Source: Spirochaetaceae bacterium UBA1306
Lineage (GTDB): Bacteria > Spirochaetota > Spirochaetia > Treponematales > Rectinemataceae
DNA length: 17,938 nt
Direction: 5' to 3'
Assembly: GCA_002307245.1 (NCBI GenBank)
Contig: DBTW01000189.1
Coordinates: forward strand, 34,368-52,305
Of this stretch, positions 15,513-17,938 are shown piece after piece (positions within the stretch are counted from its first letter, which is position 1; each line of letters opens with the position of its first letter). The position numbers and the translations under genes are program-made. The notes beneath the pieces were generated by a model. It made no database searches. It had not been told where the DNA came from and saw only the letters and a list, made by a program, of their open reading frames with translations.

Positions 15513-16523
15513 TTATGCGCGTTTGGCGTACTTTTTCATGTCGAAGTAGACGGCGACGATGATGATGAAGCCCTTCACGAGGAGCTGGAAGTAGGAGTCG
15601 ACGCCGAGGTAGGTCATGCCGTAGTTGATGATCCCGAGGGTCAGGACGCCGATTATCATGCCGCTCATGGTGCCGACGCCACCGGTCTGCGAGACGCCGC
15701 CGACCGTGACCGCCGCGATCGCGTCGAGCGCCATGTCGTTGGCCGTGAGGGCATTGGCGAGGCCGAGGCGGCCGGAGAGGAGGCATCCCGCGATGCCGTA
15801 TAGGAGGCCCGCGATCGTGTAGACCGCGACCAGGGTCCTCTGCACATTGATGCCCGAGACCCGGGCGGCCATGGCGTTCCCGCCTATCGCGTAGAAATTG
15901 GATCCGAGCCTCGTATGCCTCATCAGCACCCAGATGATAAAGGCGATTATGGCCACGTAAATCGCGAGATTCGGTATGGGCCCGAATGAGCCCTGGGCGA
16001 TCACCTTGTAGGAGTCCTTGAGGCTGCCGACGACGGCGGCCTTTGTGTAGATGAGCTGGCATCCGCGCGCGATGGACATGGTGCCGAGGGTGGCGATGAA
16101 GGGGTGCATCTTGCCGAAGGCGACGAGGCAGCCATTGGCCAGGCCGAAGATCCCGCCCGTGAGGATGCCGGCCAGGAATGGCAGCCAAAGGGGGAAATCC
16201 TTGCCCGGATAGAGAGCGGCTATGTAGTCGGGCGTTTGGGCGAAGCTCGCTGCGACGCTGGCAACGAGGCAGACCACATAGCCGATCGACAGATCGATGC
16301 CCCAGGTGATGATGATCATGCCTACGCCGAGAGCGGCGAAGGCCCGCACGGATTCCGCGATCATGAGGTTGCGGATCGAGTCCCACTCGAAGGATCTGCC
16401 TCCCGTCATGAGCCCGAGGAAGACCGCGAGGGTGACGAAGGTGACGAGTGTCGTGTTTCTGCTGACGAAGGCGCCCAGGCCTTTCTTGGCCCCGAGGGAG
16501 GACGCAGCGCTGCTTTCGGCCAT
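15513..16523 (-). CDS. mglC: Sugar ABC transporter permease, MglC/RbsC family
   Basis: This 336-residue integral membrane protein is the same length as E. coli MglC as I recall it. It has about ten hydrophobic segments, for example 24-40, 62-95, 112-137, 183-201 and 230-250, with further helices to 327. Family motifs are WGIDLSIG (74-81), HPFIATLGTM (140-149), GGNAMAARVSGINV (214-227, the cytoplasmic loop that contacts the ATPase) and the C-terminal INYGMTYLGVDSYFQLLVKG. This last segment closely follows MglC. It forms the channel of an importer for a monosaccharide of the galactose/ribose class. The start has TAGGAGAT about 9 bases upstream. It lies 19 bases after the ATPase gene, in one transcription unit. 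Sugar specificity lies in the binding protein, whose gene is not in view. Confidence 0.93.
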   Translation of the reverse strand: MAESSAASSLGAKKGLGAFVSRNTTLVTFVTLAVFLGLMTGGRSFEWDSIRNLMIAESVRAFAALGVGMIIITWGIDLSIGYVVCLVASVAASFAQTPDYIAALYPGKDFPLWLPFLAGILTGGIFGLANGCLVAFGKMHPFIATLGTMSIARGCQLIYTKAAVVGSLKDSYKVIAQGSFGPIPNLAIYVAIIAFIIWVLMRHTRLGSNFYAIGGNAMAARVSGINVQRTLVAVYTIAGLLYGIAGCLLSGRLGLANALTANDMALDAIAAVTVGGVSQTGGVGTMSGMIIGVLTLGIINYGMTYLGVDSYFQLLVKGFIIIVAVYFDMKKYAKRA

Positions 16524-16542
16524 CTTTGGATCTCCTATCGCT

Positions 16543-17938
16543 TCATTCGAACTGCGCCGCGAGGCGCATGATGCTTTCCTGGCTAGCTTCCGACTTATCC
16601 AGGGTCCCCGTGTGGCGGCCGGCGCATAGCACCATGACCCTGTGGGACATGCCGATGAGCTCCGGCATCTCGGAGGAGACCATGATGATCGATTTCCCGT
16701 TCTTCACGAGCTCGGCCATGATCGAGTAGATCTCGAACTTCGCCCCCACGTCGATGCCCCTGGTGGGCTCGTCCATGATGAGTATTTCGGGAATGGTCAT
16801 GAGCCAGCGGCTAACGAGGACTTTCTGCTGATTGCCGCCCGACAGGTTCTGGATCAGCGTGGACATCGAGGGTGTCTTGGTCCGGAGCGACTCGTTGTAC
16901 TTGCGCGCCTCGTCCGCGATCTTGCGGTGCCGGAGGAGCCTTAAGGGAGTGAGGTAGGAGCCGAGCGAGGCGATCGCGGTATTGGCTGTGACCGACATCA
17001 GGGGGAATATCCCCGAGCCACGGCGATCCTCCGTGATCATGGCCATGCCCTTGTTGATCGCGTCGCGGGGCGACTTGATCGGAGCTTCCTGGCCGTCTAT
17101 GTAGATTTTTCCGGCGCTAGTCTTGCGCAGGCCGAAGATCGACTCCACGAGCTCGGTGCGCTGGGCGCCGACGAGGCCGCCTATGCCCAGTATCTCGCCG
17201 CGGCGGAGCTCGAAGCTCACGTCCTTGAAGGAGCGGGGGTTGGCCGAACTCAGGCCCCGCACTTCCAGCCTGACCTCGCCGATCTGCGATTCCACGGGCG
17301 GGAAGCGGTTCGTGTTGTCGCGGCCCACCATCAGCTTGATGAGCTTGTCCTCGTCGATCTCGCCGACGGGATAGGTGCCTATCATCTTACCGTCGCGCAT
17401 GATCGAGACCTCGTCGGCTATCTCGAATATCTCGCTCATCCGGTGCGAGATGTATATGACCGCGACGCCCTTGGCCGCGAGGGTCCTGATGATCTTGAAT
17501 AGGTGCTCGGTCTCGGTCTCGGTGAGCGACGAGGTCGGCTCGTCCATCACGACCACCGAGGCGTCGTAGGAGACCGCCTTGGCGATCTCGCAGGACTGCT
17601 GTTTCGATATGGAAAGCCCGCCAATGCGCTGGGCAGGGTCGATCTCCATGTCGAGGCTCTTCAGGAGGGCCGCGGTATCCGAATGCATCTTCTTATGGTT
17701 CAGGAGGTGCAGGGGGCCTGTATTCTTGAGGGGCTCGCGGCCGAGCCAGATGTTCTCGCGGACGGAGCGATTGGGAACGTTGAGCAATTCCTGGTGGATC
17801 ATGGAGACGCCTGACTCGAGGGCGTCTTTCGCGCTGTGGAACCTGACCTTGGAGCCCCGCAGGATCACGTCTCCGGAGTCCTCCCGATAGATGCCGAAGA
17901 GGCACTTCATGAGAGTCGACTTGCCGGCGCCGTTCTCG
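16543..17938 (-). CDS. mglA: Sugar ABC transporter ATPase, MglA/RbsA family (5' end cut by window)
   Basis: The window edge cuts the gene just before its first Walker A motif: ENGAGKST is read from bases 17937-17914. About 464 residues are present, so some 40 N-terminal residues are missing from a protein of about 500. The first ATPase domain continues with LSISKQQSCEIAKA (signature) and VVVMDEPTSSLTE (Walker B). The second domain has the degenerate Walker A-like GGLVGAQRTELVESIFG, the signature LSGGNQQKV and Walker B ILIMDEPTRGIDVGAK. The GLVGAQRTEL form and the following ITEDRRGSGI resemble MglA more than RbsA. This duplicated ATPase powers the permease encoded 19 bases downstream. The frame remains open to the window end and the start lies outside. 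A binding-protein gene (mglB-like) would be expected upstream, beyond the window. Confidence 0.95.
   Translation of the reverse strand, partial: ENGAGKSTLMKCLFGIYREDSGDVILRGSKVRFHSAKDALESGVSMIHQELLNVPNRSVRENIWLGREPLKNTGPLHLLNHKKMHSDTAALLKSLDMEIDPAQRIGGLSISKQQSCEIAKAVSYDASVVVMDEPTSSLTETETEHLFKIIRTLAAKGVAVIYISHRMSEIFEIADEVSIMRDGKMIGTYPVGEIDEDKLIKLMVGRDNTNRFPPVESQIGEVRLEVRGLSSANPRSFKDVSFELRRGEILGIGGLVGAQRTELVESIFGLRKTSAGKIYIDGQEAPIKSPRDAINKGMAMITEDRRGSGIFPLMSVTANTAIASLGSYLTPLRLLRHRKIADEARKYNESLRTKTPSMSTLIQNLSGGNQQKVLVSRWLMTIPEILIMDEPTRGIDVGAKFEIYSIMAELVKNGKSIIMVSSEMPELIGMSHRVMVLCAGRHTGTLDKSEASQESIMRLAAQFE

Noticed and set aside
1..17938. Mobile elements, tRNA or rRNA genes, CRISPR repeats, phage genes
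   Set aside because: No transposase or integrase motifs, no regularly spaced repeats and no tRNA-like cloverleaf were seen; nearly all sequence is accounted for by the listed metabolic and sensory genes.

Overview
The window is gene-dense, GC-rich bacterial DNA (roughly two thirds G+C by eye) that looks like a chromosomal sugar-catabolism and sugar-sensing locus. It has thirteen protein-coding genes, two cut by the window edges, and no RNA gene, insertion sequence or CRISPR array that I could see. Periplasmic-binding-protein-dependent ABC uptake of the Mgl/Rbs kind, a YesM/YesN-type two-component system and a methyl-accepting chemotaxis protein suggest a motile saccharolytic bacterium. A high-GC spirochaete or a clostridial/bacillar relative would fit, but the sequence alone does not fix the phylum.

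Left part, + strand (1-6733): an unbroken run of six genes with overlaps or gaps of at most 11 bases. These are the C-terminal part of a 2-oxoacid dehydrogenase E1 beta-like protein, a PHP-domain protein, a sorbitol-6-phosphate-dehydrogenase (SrlD)-like SDR with an unusual N-terminal extension, an FGGY sugar kinase, an L-sorbose-1-phosphate-reductase (SorE)-like zinc dehydrogenase and a HAD phosphatase. A PfkB-family phosphofructokinase-like gene (6730-7662, - strand) converges on this run. A YqhD-like iron/zinc alcohol dehydrogenase (7734-8903, + strand) diverges from it, with a good sigma70-like promoter between the two.

Right part, - strand (17938 down to 8900): an MglA-like ATPase (cut by the window edge) and an MglC-like permease, a strong 12-bp hairpin, a methyl-accepting chemotaxis protein, then an overlapping trio: YesN-like response regulator, YesM/LytS-like histidine kinase and a membrane-anchored sugar-binding protein.

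How they could work together (inference): the ABC transporter brings in an unphosphorylated ketose. The FGGY kinase phosphorylates it, the SorE-like enzyme reduces the ketose 1-phosphate to a hexitol phosphate, the SrlD-like enzyme oxidises that to a 2-ketohexose 6-phosphate, and the PfkB enzyme makes the bisphosphate. This would be an ABC-plus-kinase version of the L-sorbose route that is classically fed by a PTS. The anchored binding protein, histidine kinase and response regulator form a three-gene sugar-sensing unit of the XylFII-LytS-YesN kind and could control the transporter or the catabolic run. The true substrate cannot be read from the sequence.
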